A DNA stretch of 7,401 nt from Sedimentisphaerales bacterium (GCA_016932895.1 JAFGCA010000761.1:1-7401), one strand, 5' to 3'; positions 1 to 7,139 are shown, counted from the first letter of the stretch. The notes: generated by a model not told the origin, from the sequence alone. Numbers and translations: made by a program.

Positions 1-1404
1 ACCACCGGCGGGCCCGACACCGCCGACGTCTACGAACTGACGCTCAAGGAGGATGATCCCAGCCAGTATCTCTACGACGGGAAGTGGCGAACGCTGGCGC
101 GACGCGAGGTCGTCATCGAAATCAAGGGGGCCGGCTCGAAGAAGATCACCCTCTGGTCCTCGCACCACGGTCCCATCGTGGCGATGCGCGGGGGCAAGGC
201 CTACGCGGCCAGAATCTCGTATGCCGAGGCGGTCCGGGTCGGCGAAGCGTGGTATGAATTCAACGTCGCCGAGGATTTCTCCGGGGCGATGCGGGCCTTG
301 AGCCTGCGGCAGCTTTTTCCGCAAAACGTCATGGTCGCCGACACCTCGGGCAACATCTACTACCAGCGGACCGGTCGCGTGCCGCGCCGGCCGGCAGGGT
401 ACGACTGGTCGAGGCCCGTGGACGGCTCGACGTCGGCGACGCAGTGGCAGGGATTGCATCTGGCCGCCGATCACGTGCAGGTGCTCAACCCACCACAGGG
501 CTATATGCAGAACTGCAATATTCCGCCGGACGTGATGATGGTGGACAGCCCGTTCTCGCCGGACAAGACGCTGTCGTATCTCTACGGCTCCTCGGGCGGT
601 CACACGAATCAGCGCGGGGCCCGCGCGGTGCAGCTTCTACAGGCCGATTCTTCCGTGACAGTGGAAGAGGCCCTGGCCTACGCCACCGACGTCCATCCGT
701 ATGGAGTCGAACGCTGGCTGGAAGTGCTCAGGCGCGCGGACGCCGAGTTCGGCCAGCTTTACCGGGACGATCCCGATTACGCCGCTGGCATGAAGGACGT
801 GCTGTCGTGGGACGGCGGACTGCGACACGATTCGACGGCGGCGCTGAAGTACTACTACTGGCGCAAGCAGCTTTTGGAGGACCACGGAGCCGAATCCGTA
901 TCGTATGCGGCCGAGCGCATTGACTATCACCTGGCCGCCCTGGGCAAGCCCGCGCCGGAAATCGGTATCGGCGATCTGGAGCTGCAAATCGGCGCCGAGT
1001 CATTCGCTTCGGCGATGGCCCGGCTCAAATCGGATCACGGCTCGCTCGATGCCACCTACGGCGACACATTCCGGGTCGGTCGCGACGATGTCTCCTGGCC
1101 GTGCGGGGGAGGCGGTGATTACGGGCTGACCACCTTGCGCAACGTAGGCTATGGGCGCGAGCAAGACGACCACACACGCTGGGGAAATCGCGGCCAGACC
1201 TCGACGCAGATCGTCGTGCTCAGCAAGCCCGTACGAAGCTGGACCTACGTGCCCATCGGTCAGAGCGACCGTCCCGACTCCAAGCATTATCGCGACCAGG
1301 CCGAAAAGGCGTTCAGCCCCCGGAAGCTCAAGCCCACGTGGTGGCTGCCGCAGGATTTGGCGAAACACGTCGAGTCGCGCACGGTGCTCGACCGCAGGCC
1401 GTAG
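1..1404 (+). CDS. Penicillin acylase family protein (peptidase S45, Ntn hydrolase), 5' partial
   Basis: The reading frame is open from base 1, so the start lies left of the window; 467 residues are visible, ending at the TAG at 1402-1404. Family members cut amide bonds in N-acylated substrates such as penicillins or acyl-homoserine lactones. They are exported precursors that self-cleave before a Ser that becomes the catalytic N-terminus of the beta chain. Seen here are beta-chain landmarks: a 'GGPDTADVYE' segment near residue 3, 'HHGPIV' near residue 54, 'NPPQGYMQNCN' (residues 163-173), a 'GDTFRVGRDD...GGGGDYG' stretch (about 342-363), and 'GQSDRPDSKHYRDQ' near residue 413. Asn171 or Asn173 would be the family's oxyanion Asn. 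The alpha chain, linker, signal peptide and nucleophile Ser lie outside the window, so activity cannot be judged. It is followed 38 bases later by the DUF4832 gene. The family call is strong; the substrate is unknown. Confidence 0.9.
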   Translation, partial: TTGGPDTADVYELTLKEDDPSQYLYDGKWRTLARREVVIEIKGAGSKKITLWSSHHGPIVAMRGGKAYAARISYAEAVRVGEAWYEFNVAEDFSGAMRALSLRQLFPQNVMVADTSGNIYYQRTGRVPRRPAGYDWSRPVDGSTSATQWQGLHLAADHVQVLNPPQGYMQNCNIPPDVMMVDSPFSPDKTLSYLYGSSGGHTNQRGARAVQLLQADSSVTVEEALAYATDVHPYGVERWLEVLRRADAEFGQLYRDDPDYAAGMKDVLSWDGGLRHDSTAALKYYYWRKQLLEDHGAESVSYAAERIDYHLAALGKPAPEIGIGDLELQIGAESFASAMARLKSDHGSLDATYGDTFRVGRDDVSWPCGGGGDYGLTTLRNVGYGREQDDHTRWGNRGQTSTQIVVLSKPVRSWTYVPIGQSDRPDSKHYRDQAEKAFSPRKLKPTWWLPQDLAKHVESRTVLDRRP

Positions 1405-1430
1405 GAGCCCACATGATGTCACGGGGGGCA

Positions 1431-1435
1431 GAGGA
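1431..1435 (+). promoter_or_regulatory. Shine-Dalgarno sequence GAGGA setting the start at 1443
   Basis: GAGGA lies 7 bases before the ATG at 1443. That start gives a protein beginning with a clean signal peptide. In-frame alternatives are ATG 1413 or 1416, which put a charged stretch (RGAEDDP) ahead of the signal peptide, and ATG 1338, which would overlap the acylase gene by 67 bases. Confidence 0.65.
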
Positions 1436-1442
1436 TGATCCT

Positions 1443-2840
1443 ATGCGTATTGTGTATTGCTTCTGCGTGGTTCTGATATCGCTCACGGCGGCTGTCGCGC
1501 GGTCGCAGGAGACCGTGGTGGTCAGGCCGAAGGCCAGTGACGAGGTCCTGGTCAACCCCGGCATCGGCTTCATGACGTTTCAGCGATTCAACGGCGACAC
1601 GCTGAACGAGGGAAAAGGCTGGACCGAAGGCTATCCCATCGCGTACCAGGAGCACGACGGCGTCCTGGAAAACGTCGGTCACCCGATGACGTCTCTGGCC
1701 TATTTCCGCGTGTACTGGCGGTTCGTGGAGCCGGCGCGAGGCGAGTATCGATGGGACCTCTTCGACCAGGCCCTGGAGACGGCCGGGCTGCGGGGCCAGA
1801 CCCTCCTGCTGCGCATCGCGCCCTACGGCACCGGCGCCGACAACGACGTGCCCGACTGGTACCGGGAGATGATGGGGCCGGAGAAGGATCTGCCCGAAGC
1901 CAAGTGGCGCACCGATCCGGAAGACCCGCGGTACGTCGAGCATTTCGGAGACTTGATTCGCGACTTTGGCGCCCGGTACGACGGACATCCCATGCTGGAG
2001 AGCGTGGATCTGTCCATCGTGGGCGCCTGGGGCGAAGGCGCCGGGTCCGCGCGCCTGAGCGAAAGGACCCGCAAGGCGCTGGTGGACAGCTACCTTCACG
2101 CGTTCCGCAAGACGCATCTGGTCATGCTCCTGACGGATGAGAAGACCAACCGGTACGGCCTGTCGCAGCGAGACGTCGGCTGGCGCGTGGATTGCCTCGG
2201 TGACATGGGCGGCTTTAGCCCCACGTGGTGTCACATGCTCGACTACTACCCGCAGGCCATCATCAACTGCGGGATGAAGGACGCCTGGAAGAAGGCGCCG
2301 GTGACGCTGGAGGTCTGCTGGGTGATGCAGCACTGGAAAGACAAGGGCTGGGACATCGACTACATCATCGACCAGTCGCTCAAGTGGCATATCTCGTCGT
2401 TCAACGCCAAGAGCTCTCCCGTACCCGAGCCATGGTGGCCGCAGGTGAATCGCTGGCTCAAGAGGATGGGCTACCGCTTCGTGCTGCGCAAATTCACGTA
2501 TCCCTCGCAGGTGCGCGCGGGCGGCAAGCTGGCGTTTACGTCGTGGTGGGAGAACCGGGGCGTCGCTCCGTGCTATCGGCCGTTTCGGTTGGCGCTGTGC
2601 CTGAGCGACGCCGAGGGAGACGCAGTGCTCGTTACCGACGCGGACCTGCGCTCGTGGCTGCCGGGCGATAATCTGTACGACGGCGCCGTAACCGTTCCCG
2701 AGGACGCGACCGAAGGCGCGTACGATCTGAGGATCGGCATTCTGGACGAGCGGTTCGACGAGCCGAAGGTCAAGCCGGCCATCGAGCCTCTGCGGTCGGA
2801 CGGCTGGTACGACCTGGGCAAGATCGAAGTGCGGCGCTGA
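1443..2840 (+). CDS. Secreted DUF4832-type protein with glycoside-hydrolase-like barrel
   Basis: This 465-residue protein starts with a signal peptide (hydrophobic residues 3-19, likely cut after AVA at 17-19). 'LVNPGIGFMTFQRF' (36-49) opens the mature part. It is followed by 'SLAYFRVYWRFVEPARGEYRWDLFDQAL' (84-111), the strand-helix pattern typical of GH-A clan barrels such as GH42 and GH5. 'SIVGAWGEG' (191-199) puts Glu198 where an acid/base would sit, and 'PVTLEVCW' (286-293) puts Glu290 where a nucleophile could be. Residues from about 343 ('GYRFVLRKFTYPSQVRAGGKLAFTSWWENRGVAPCYRPF...') form the beta-sandwich tail that I associate with DUF4832. The family is widespread in planctomycetes and other glycan degraders but has no firmly assigned substrate that I know of. 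The barrel assignment and catalytic residues are inference. It sits 38 bases after the acylase and 36 bases before the alpha/beta hydrolase, compatible with one transcript. Confidence 0.8.
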   Translation: MRIVYCFCVVLISLTAAVARSQETVVVRPKASDEVLVNPGIGFMTFQRFNGDTLNEGKGWTEGYPIAYQEHDGVLENVGHPMTSLAYFRVYWRFVEPARGEYRWDLFDQALETAGLRGQTLLLRIAPYGTGADNDVPDWYREMMGPEKDLPEAKWRTDPEDPRYVEHFGDLIRDFGARYDGHPMLESVDLSIVGAWGEGAGSARLSERTRKALVDSYLHAFRKTHLVMLLTDEKTNRYGLSQRDVGWRVDCLGDMGGFSPTWCHMLDYYPQAIINCGMKDAWKKAPVTLEVCWVMQHWKDKGWDIDYIIDQSLKWHISSFNAKSSPVPEPWWPQVNRWLKRMGYRFVLRKFTYPSQVRAGGKLAFTSWWENRGVAPCYRPFRLALCLSDAEGDAVLVTDADLRSWLPGDNLYDGAVTVPEDATEGAYDLRIGILDERFDEPKVKPAIEPLRSDGWYDLGKIEVRR

Positions 2841-2876
2841 ACGGCCCCGCGGTGGCAGAGAGGTGGGAGACTCCGG

Positions 2877-3794
2877 ATGAAATATCGTCGCATCATAAAA
2901 ACGGTACTGTTGACGTTGCTGGCGCTGGTGGTGGTCGTCGCGGTTTTCGCGGGAAGTCTCTGGTGGTATTTCCACCCGGCCTTCGAGCGCACCGACGGCA
3001 TCGTCTACACGCAGCGCCACGGGCATGACCTGACCTTCGACGTGGTGCGGCCCAAACGTCCCAACGGCCTGGGGATCGTCTTGATGGTCAGCGGCGGGTG
3101 GCGGTCCAGTCCCGACAGCTTCCGCGCCTGGATGGTCGCGCCCCTGCTGCGGCGCGGCTACACGGTATTGGCCGTCTCTCATCTGTCACAACCCGACGCG
3201 ACCGTCATGGAAATCGTGGCGGACGTAAACCGCGCCGTGCGATTCATTCGCCACCACGCGCGGGACTACCGCATCGATCCCAATCGCCTCGGCGTCACCG
3301 GCGGCAGTGCAGGCGGGCATCTGAGCCTGATGCTGGCCACGCGGGGCGGACCCGGGCCGGCCGATGCCAACGACCCGGCGGACCGCCAGAGCAGCGCGGT
3401 CCAGGCCGTGGCGATCTTCTTCCCCGTCACGGACCTGCTGAACCTCGGGGCATCGACGGAAAATGCCGGCGACGGCGGTCCGCCCAAGAGCTTCGTAAAG
3501 GCTTTCGGCCCGCAGTCCACGGACCTGGCCGTGTGGAAGGGAATCGGCCGGGAGATGTCGCCGATCTATCATATCTCCGCCGACCTGCCCCCGATATTGA
3601 TCGTTCACGGAGATGCCGATACACTGACTCCGTTGGAGCAGTCCGAATGGTTTCAGACCCGCGCTCGCGAGGCCGGCCGCAATGTCGAGCTGGTGGTTCG
3701 TGCGGGAAAGAAGCACGGCTGGCTCACGATGCTCTGGGACATCCGCACGTTCGCGGACTGGTTCGACCGGCACCTGCAACCGCAGCGCGAATAG
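2877..3794 (+). CDS. Membrane-anchored alpha/beta hydrolase (esterase / S9-like)
   Basis: This is a 305-residue alpha/beta-hydrolase-fold protein. Residues 8-32 are a strongly hydrophobic segment after a basic start (KYRR), with no obvious cleavage site, so it is probably an uncleaved anchor with the enzyme outside the inner membrane. The nucleophile elbow is 'GVTGGSAGGH' (139-148) with Ser144. 'HGDADTLTP' (244-252) supplies the acid, most likely Asp248. 'KKHGW' (278-282) supplies His280. The triad is complete and in the usual order. The oxyanion-loop position reads 'VSGGWRSS' (71-78) instead of the common HGGG. Residues about 190-225 form a cap-like insertion. Such proteins cleave esters or, less often, peptides; with glycan-active neighbours, deacylation of a sugar is a reasonable guess but not shown. 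The ATG at 2877 is preceded by AGGTGGGAG at 2861-2869, spacing 7. The upstream stop is 36 bases away. Confidence 0.88.
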   Translation: MKYRRIIKTVLLTLLALVVVVAVFAGSLWWYFHPAFERTDGIVYTQRHGHDLTFDVVRPKRPNGLGIVLMVSGGWRSSPDSFRAWMVAPLLRRGYTVLAVSHLSQPDATVMEIVADVNRAVRFIRHHARDYRIDPNRLGVTGGSAGGHLSLMLATRGGPGPADANDPADRQSSAVQAVAIFFPVTDLLNLGASTENAGDGGPPKSFVKAFGPQSTDLAVWKGIGREMSPIYHISADLPPILIVHGDADTLTPLEQSEWFQTRAREAGRNVELVVRAGKKHGWLTMLWDIRTFADWFDRHLQPQRE

Positions 3795-3800
3795 AAACCG

Positions 3801-3820
3801 CCTGGGTTAAAGCCCAGCCT
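3801..3820. repeat. Short hairpin CTGGG-TTAAAG-CCCAG between genes 3 and 4
   Basis: CTGGG (3802-3806) and CCCAG (3813-3817) can form a 5-base-pair stem with a 6-base loop, 7 bases after the stop of the alpha/beta hydrolase gene. There is no T-run after it, so it is not a standard intrinsic terminator. It resembles 'CCTGGGCT..AGCCCAGG' palindromes that I recall being dispersed in planctomycete genomes, but membership in such a family is inference. It could also be a transcript-processing or attenuating hairpin within the operon. Confidence 0.3.
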
Positions 3821-3859
3821 GCGCGACTGTTGAATGTGACTTGAAGGAGATGTTGGCGT

Positions 3860-4990
3860 ATGGGCACGAAGATTTCTCTCGCGACGGCATTGTTGCTCGC
3901 CGCCTGTTCGACGGTCTCGGCCGAATCGATCACTGTTTACATTGGGACGTACACCGGGGGTCGAAATGCCAGCAAGGGGATCTACCGCAGCGCGCTCGAC
4001 CTGAAGACGGGCGAACTTTCCGATCCGGCTCTCGCGGCCGAAGCCGGCAATCCGTCATTCCTCGAGATTCATCCCAGCAGCAAGTGGCTGTATGCCGTCA
4101 GTGAGGCCGGGCGCGCCGGAAGCGTCGGCGCCTATGCGATCGATGCCGACTCGGGAAACCTCACGCTTCTGAACCGGCGTCCCTCGGGCGGGTCGGGCCC
4201 GTGCCACGTGAGCATCGATCACGCGGGCCGGAACGTGCTCGTCGCCAACTACGGCAGCGGCAGCGCCTCGGTGATTCCCATCGAGCCCGACGGCAGACTG
4301 GCCGAGCCGACCGGCTTGGTGCAGCACAAGGGCTCCAGTGTAAATCCTCAGCGACAGAAGGGCCCGCACGCCCATTCGATCAACGCCAGCCCGGACGACC
4401 GCTTTGCGTTCGTGGCCGATCTCGGGATCGACAAGATCATGACGTATCGGCTGGATACCGAGAAGGGCACGATCACCGCCAACGATCCTGCCTTTGCGAA
4501 GGTAGCGCCCGGCGCGGGGCCGCGACACTTCGCCTTTCATCCCAGCGGCAAGTACGCCTATGTGATCAACGAGCTCAACGGCACGATGACCGCCTTCGCC
4601 TACGATGCGACTGCCGCTGCGCTGACGGAGATCCAGACGATCACCACACTGCCAACCGGATTTGAAGGGTCCAACGCATGTGCCGAGGTGCGCGTGCATC
4701 CGAGCGGCAGTTTTCTTTACGGCTCCAACCGGGGCCACGACAGCGTTGTGGTGTACCGCATCGACCCGGGCAAAGGGACGCTGACCTTCGTCGAACACGA
4801 GGGAGCCGGCATCAAGACGCCGCGCAATTTCAACATCGACCCGACCGGTGCGTTCTGCCTCGTCGCCAACCAGGGCGCCGACAGCGTGGTCGTCTTCCGG
4901 ATCGATCCCAAAACCGGCGCGCTGGCGCCAACGGGACACAGAATCTCCGTCGCCAAACCCGTTTGCATCCGTTTCGTAAGCAGGCCGTGA
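3860..4990 (+). CDS. Exported lactonase-family beta-propeller (6-phosphogluconolactonase-like)
   Basis: This 376-residue protein has the lactonase/YbhE-type seven-bladed propeller signature. 'VYIGTYTGG' (26-34) opens the fold, and blades are marked by repeated 'HPSxKxxY' or 'SPDDRFAFVAD' segments near 71, 118, 177, 227, 280 and 327. Conserved family blocks are 'GPHAHS' (168-173), 'GAGPRHFAFHPSGKYAYV' (218-235) and 'PRNFNIDPTG' (321-330). The length matches the family. Cytosolic relatives hydrolyse 6-phosphogluconolactone in the pentose phosphate pathway. This one has an N-terminal export signal (residues 1-21) with either a lipoprotein-like 'LAAC' at 13-16 or a signal peptidase I site after VSA at 19-21. 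A role on an extracytoplasmic lactone or another ligand is therefore more likely than central metabolism, so I give no gene symbol. AAGGAGA at 3844-3850 sits 9 bases before the ATG. The gene follows the hydrolase by 65 bases and precedes the GH123-like gene by 48. Confidence 0.9.
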   Translation: MGTKISLATALLLAACSTVSAESITVYIGTYTGGRNASKGIYRSALDLKTGELSDPALAAEAGNPSFLEIHPSSKWLYAVSEAGRAGSVGAYAIDADSGNLTLLNRRPSGGSGPCHVSIDHAGRNVLVANYGSGSASVIPIEPDGRLAEPTGLVQHKGSSVNPQRQKGPHAHSINASPDDRFAFVADLGIDKIMTYRLDTEKGTITANDPAFAKVAPGAGPRHFAFHPSGKYAYVINELNGTMTAFAYDATAAALTEIQTITTLPTGFEGSNACAEVRVHPSGSFLYGSNRGHDSVVVYRIDPGKGTLTFVEHEGAGIKTPRNFNIDPTGAFCLVANQGADSVVVFRIDPKTGALAPTGHRISVAKPVCIRFVSRP

Positions 4991-5027
4991 CGTTCCGAGG
5001 CGAAGAACACTCGGCGTCGTTGAATTC

Positions 5028-5032
5028 GGGAG
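5028..5032 (+). promoter_or_regulatory. Shine-Dalgarno sequence GGGAG setting the start at 5039
   Basis: GGGAG lies 6 bases before the ATG at 5039. An in-frame TTG at 5033 directly abuts this motif and leaves no spacer, so ATG 5039 is the better start. It removes only two residues (MH) from the longer reading. Confidence 0.65.
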
Positions 5033-5038
5033 TTGCAC

Positions 5039-6955
5039 ATGAGAACCGTAAGGAATCGGGCCGGACTTTTGCTTGTCATCCTCCTGTGTCCGCCTCGGAT
5101 CGCCCAGGCAGTCGATGACGCGGTGCTGTGGCCGAGTGACGCGTTGACCAAGGTACTGCGCTCGGAAACGCGCCAAGCGGGCACCGAAGGTGCGCTTTCG
5201 ATCAGCGGCGCTCGCGGTGAGATTGTCAGCGCGCAAGCCGCGTTTCGACCTCGGCGCAGCGTGGACGCTGCCTCCGTGCGTCTTACCGATCTGCGCGCCG
5301 CCAAAGGCAGCGCGATCATCCCCGCCTCGGCCGTCAAACTCTGGTGGGTGCGATACATCGATATCGACCGCAATACCGCCGGCATCCCCGATGACGAGCT
5401 GGCGGTCAAAGCGCCGGCCAGCGTGCCCGATCCATTCTGGGAGGCCGCCGAGATTCCCGCGGAGGCCAACCAGGCCCAACCGATCTGGATCGAGCTGCGC
5501 ATCGGCGCCGATGCCGCGGCGGGCGACTATCACGGGACACTGACGGTCCGCGCGGGGGCGGACTCCTTTACCCTGCCGGTGCGGCTGCACGTCTGGGACT
5601 TCGAGGTCCCCCGCGAGCGGCACCTGTCCGTCATCAACTGGTGGAGCTTCCCCGGACTCGGCTTCAAGGACATCAAGTCCTACAGCCCGGAATACTGGGA
5701 TCTGCTCGGGCGGTTCTGCGCCTTTCTCGTCGAGCACCGCCAGACGGATGTATCGACCTCGCTCGGTCTGATCCAGGAAACGAGCGAGGACGAGCAGAAT
5801 TACTCGTATGATACCAGCCGCTTGGAGGAATATGCCGAGACGGCTTTTGCCGCAGGCATTCGACAGATCCACCTCCATTCGGTGGGCCGGCGAACGGCGA
5901 ACATCACGGACCCAAGCAGCCGGATTGTGCCCAACGAGTCCAACCTGCGCCGCCTGGCCGCCTGGGAAAAGGTGCTCCGGCGACGGAATTGGCGCGACCG
6001 CTTCCTGGTCAGCATTTCCGATGAGCCTTTCATTCACCACGAAGAGAGCTATGCGGCCATGGTGGACCGCGTGCACGAGATCGCGCCGAGCGTGCGCTGT
6101 ATCGAGGCGGTGGAAACCGAGTACTTAGGCGCGCTGGACGTGTACGTTCCCAAGCTCAGCCATCTCAACCTGTGGTACCCGCGCTTCAGAGACGTCCAGC
6201 GCGAGGGCGCCGAACTGTGGTTCTATACCTGCTGCCATCCGGTCGGGCGCTACCCGAATCGCTTCCTGGATCAGTCGCTCCTGAAGGTGCGCGTGCTGCA
6301 TTGGATCAACTACCTCTACGACCTGGACGGGTATCTCCACTGGGGCCTGAATCATTTCGCCGGCGACGACGCCTACAGCCAGGAAGGGATCAGCCAGGGT
6401 TTGCCACTCGGGGACCGCGCGATCGCGTACCCGGGCACCAAAGGCCCGCTCGGCTCGCTGCGGTTCAGCGCCATGCGCGACGGCTTGCAGGACTACGAGT
6501 ATCTCTGGGTCCTGGAGAACGAGCTGTCCCGGATCAAAGCCGAGGTGGGCAAGGACGCGTTCTGGCTCGATCCGCGTCAGAGGCCGCTGGAACTCTGCCG
6601 GCGGGTGGTGTGGTCGTTCCATGAATACACCCGCGATAACGATACGATGCTGGGCGCGCGCGCCGTCGTCGCACGCGAGATCGAAGCGTTGCGGAGCGAG
6701 CCTCTTCTGATCGTGCAGACGTCGCCGCCGGAAGGAACGGTCGTGCCGGCCGGCCCGCGAAACATCGGCGTTCGCGGCCTCGTCCCGCCCGGGGCAAAGG
6801 TCACGCTCAACGGCAGGCCCGTGCAGAACGTGCGCCCCAGCGGCTACTTCCTCCAGGCGCATTTCATGTCGGAAAGAAACCCAGTGATTGAGATCACGGT
6901 TGAGCACAACGGCAAAGAACGGACCGCGAAGCGCGCGTTTCGGCTGACCGATTAG
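5039..6955 (+). CDS. Secreted GH123-like / DUF4091 glycoside hydrolase with C-terminal Ig-like domain
   Basis: This is a 638-residue protein. The signal peptide is residues 1-24, with the cleavage motif AQA at 22-24. Residues about 30-190 form a beta-rich N-terminal domain ending in 'GDYHGTLTVRAG...LPVRLHVWDFEVP', as in GH123/DUF4091 proteins. Residues about 195-550 are the barrel. 'FLVSISDEP' (322-330) contains an adjacent Asp328-Glu329 pair. GH123 beta-N-acetylgalactosaminidases use an adjacent Asp-Glu pair in substrate-assisted catalysis, so this is the likely active site. 'DLDGYLHWGLNHF' (428-440) and 'LRFSAMRDGLQDYEYLWVLENEL' (474-496) are the typical end of the DUF4091 region. Residues about 556-638 look like a small Ig-like domain ('VRGLVPPGAKVTLNGRPV...YFLQAHF...NPVIEITV'). 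Activity on a GalNAc-containing glycan is possible, but GH123-like relatives are diverse and the substrate is unproven. It is the last gene of the tight cluster, followed by 236 non-coding bases. Confidence 0.85.
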   Translation: MRTVRNRAGLLLVILLCPPRIAQAVDDAVLWPSDALTKVLRSETRQAGTEGALSISGARGEIVSAQAAFRPRRSVDAASVRLTDLRAAKGSAIIPASAVKLWWVRYIDIDRNTAGIPDDELAVKAPASVPDPFWEAAEIPAEANQAQPIWIELRIGADAAAGDYHGTLTVRAGADSFTLPVRLHVWDFEVPRERHLSVINWWSFPGLGFKDIKSYSPEYWDLLGRFCAFLVEHRQTDVSTSLGLIQETSEDEQNYSYDTSRLEEYAETAFAAGIRQIHLHSVGRRTANITDPSSRIVPNESNLRRLAAWEKVLRRRNWRDRFLVSISDEPFIHHEESYAAMVDRVHEIAPSVRCIEAVETEYLGALDVYVPKLSHLNLWYPRFRDVQREGAELWFYTCCHPVGRYPNRFLDQSLLKVRVLHWINYLYDLDGYLHWGLNHFAGDDAYSQEGISQGLPLGDRAIAYPGTKGPLGSLRFSAMRDGLQDYEYLWVLENELSRIKAEVGKDAFWLDPRQRPLELCRRVVWSFHEYTRDNDTMLGARAVVAREIEALRSEPLLIVQTSPPEGTVVPAGPRNIGVRGLVPPGAKVTLNGRPVQNVRPSGYFLQAHFMSERNPVIEITVEHNGKERTAKRAFRLTD

Positions 6956-6962
6956 CGCGGCC

Positions 6963-6978
6963 GGAGAGGCTGCTCTCC
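6963..6978 (+). terminator. Hairpin after the GH123-like gene, possible weak terminator
   Basis: GGAGAG (6963-6968) and CTCTCC (6973-6978) form a perfect 6-base-pair stem with a GCTG loop, starting 8 bases after the TAG at 6953-6955. No T-run follows (the next bases are TCCCGGCAAGG). A standard intrinsic terminator is therefore not supported. It may protect the 3' end of the mRNA or contribute to Rho-dependent termination. Confidence 0.3.
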
Positions 6979-7037
6979 TCCCGGCAAGGTCTTCGCGTTG
7001 ACATCCTATACGATCTATGAATGCTCTTTGCGTAGTC

Positions 7038-7139
7038 TGTCATCCTGAACGAAGCGCAGCGCAGTGAAGGATCCGGGCTGCGCATGAAAGATACTCCTCA
7101 TTCGCAGGCCAGATCCTTCGCCTTCGGCTCAGGATGACA
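7038..7139. repeat. Imperfect inverted repeat, dispersed REP/MITE-like element
   Basis: The ends TGTCATCCTGA (7038-7048) and TCAGGATGACA (7129-7139) are perfect 11-base inverted copies. The inner borders GAAGGATC (7066-7073) and GATCCTTC (7112-7119) also match. Between these blocks the arms differ in length and sequence (left arm 36 bases, right arm 28). The spacer at 7074-7111 is about 38 bases and shows no gene. This arm sequence, whose translation reads 'CHPEPKAKDL' on the minus strand, is one that I know as a recurring intergenic repeat in many unrelated GC-rich bacterial genomes. It probably forms a long hairpin in RNA or DNA. It has no T-run, so it is not a classical terminator, although it may stabilise or separate transcripts. 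Confidence 0.75.

Noticed and set aside
1419..3182. Long open frame on the minus strand (587 codons)
   Set aside because: It lies antisense to the DUF4832 and hydrolase genes and spans their intergenic gap. Its translation is low-complexity, rich in Arg, Val, Gln and His, with no recognisable domain, as expected for shadow frames in GC-rich DNA.
4060..4860. Similar DNA segments repeated within the lactonase gene (such as CATCCCAGCRGCAAGT)
   Set aside because: These reflect the repeated blade motif HPSxK of the beta-propeller, not a separate DNA repeat element.
4995..5014. CCGAG...CTCGG inverted repeat between the lactonase and GH123-like genes
   Set aside because: A 5-base stem with a 10-base loop and no T-run is expected by chance in GC-rich sequence and is too weak to call a terminator.
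4055..6076. Long open frame on the minus strand (673 codons)
   Set aside because: It runs antisense across two well-supported genes (lactonase and GH123-like) and the gap between them, with no recognisable family motifs. The + strand genes have clear domains and ribosome-binding sites.
6998..7003. TTGACA, a perfect -35-like hexamer in the 236-base gap
   Set aside because: No reasonable -10 hexamer lies 15-19 bases downstream; the nearest A/T-rich candidate, TATGAA at 7016-7021, is only 12 bases away. The hexamer alone does not support a promoter.
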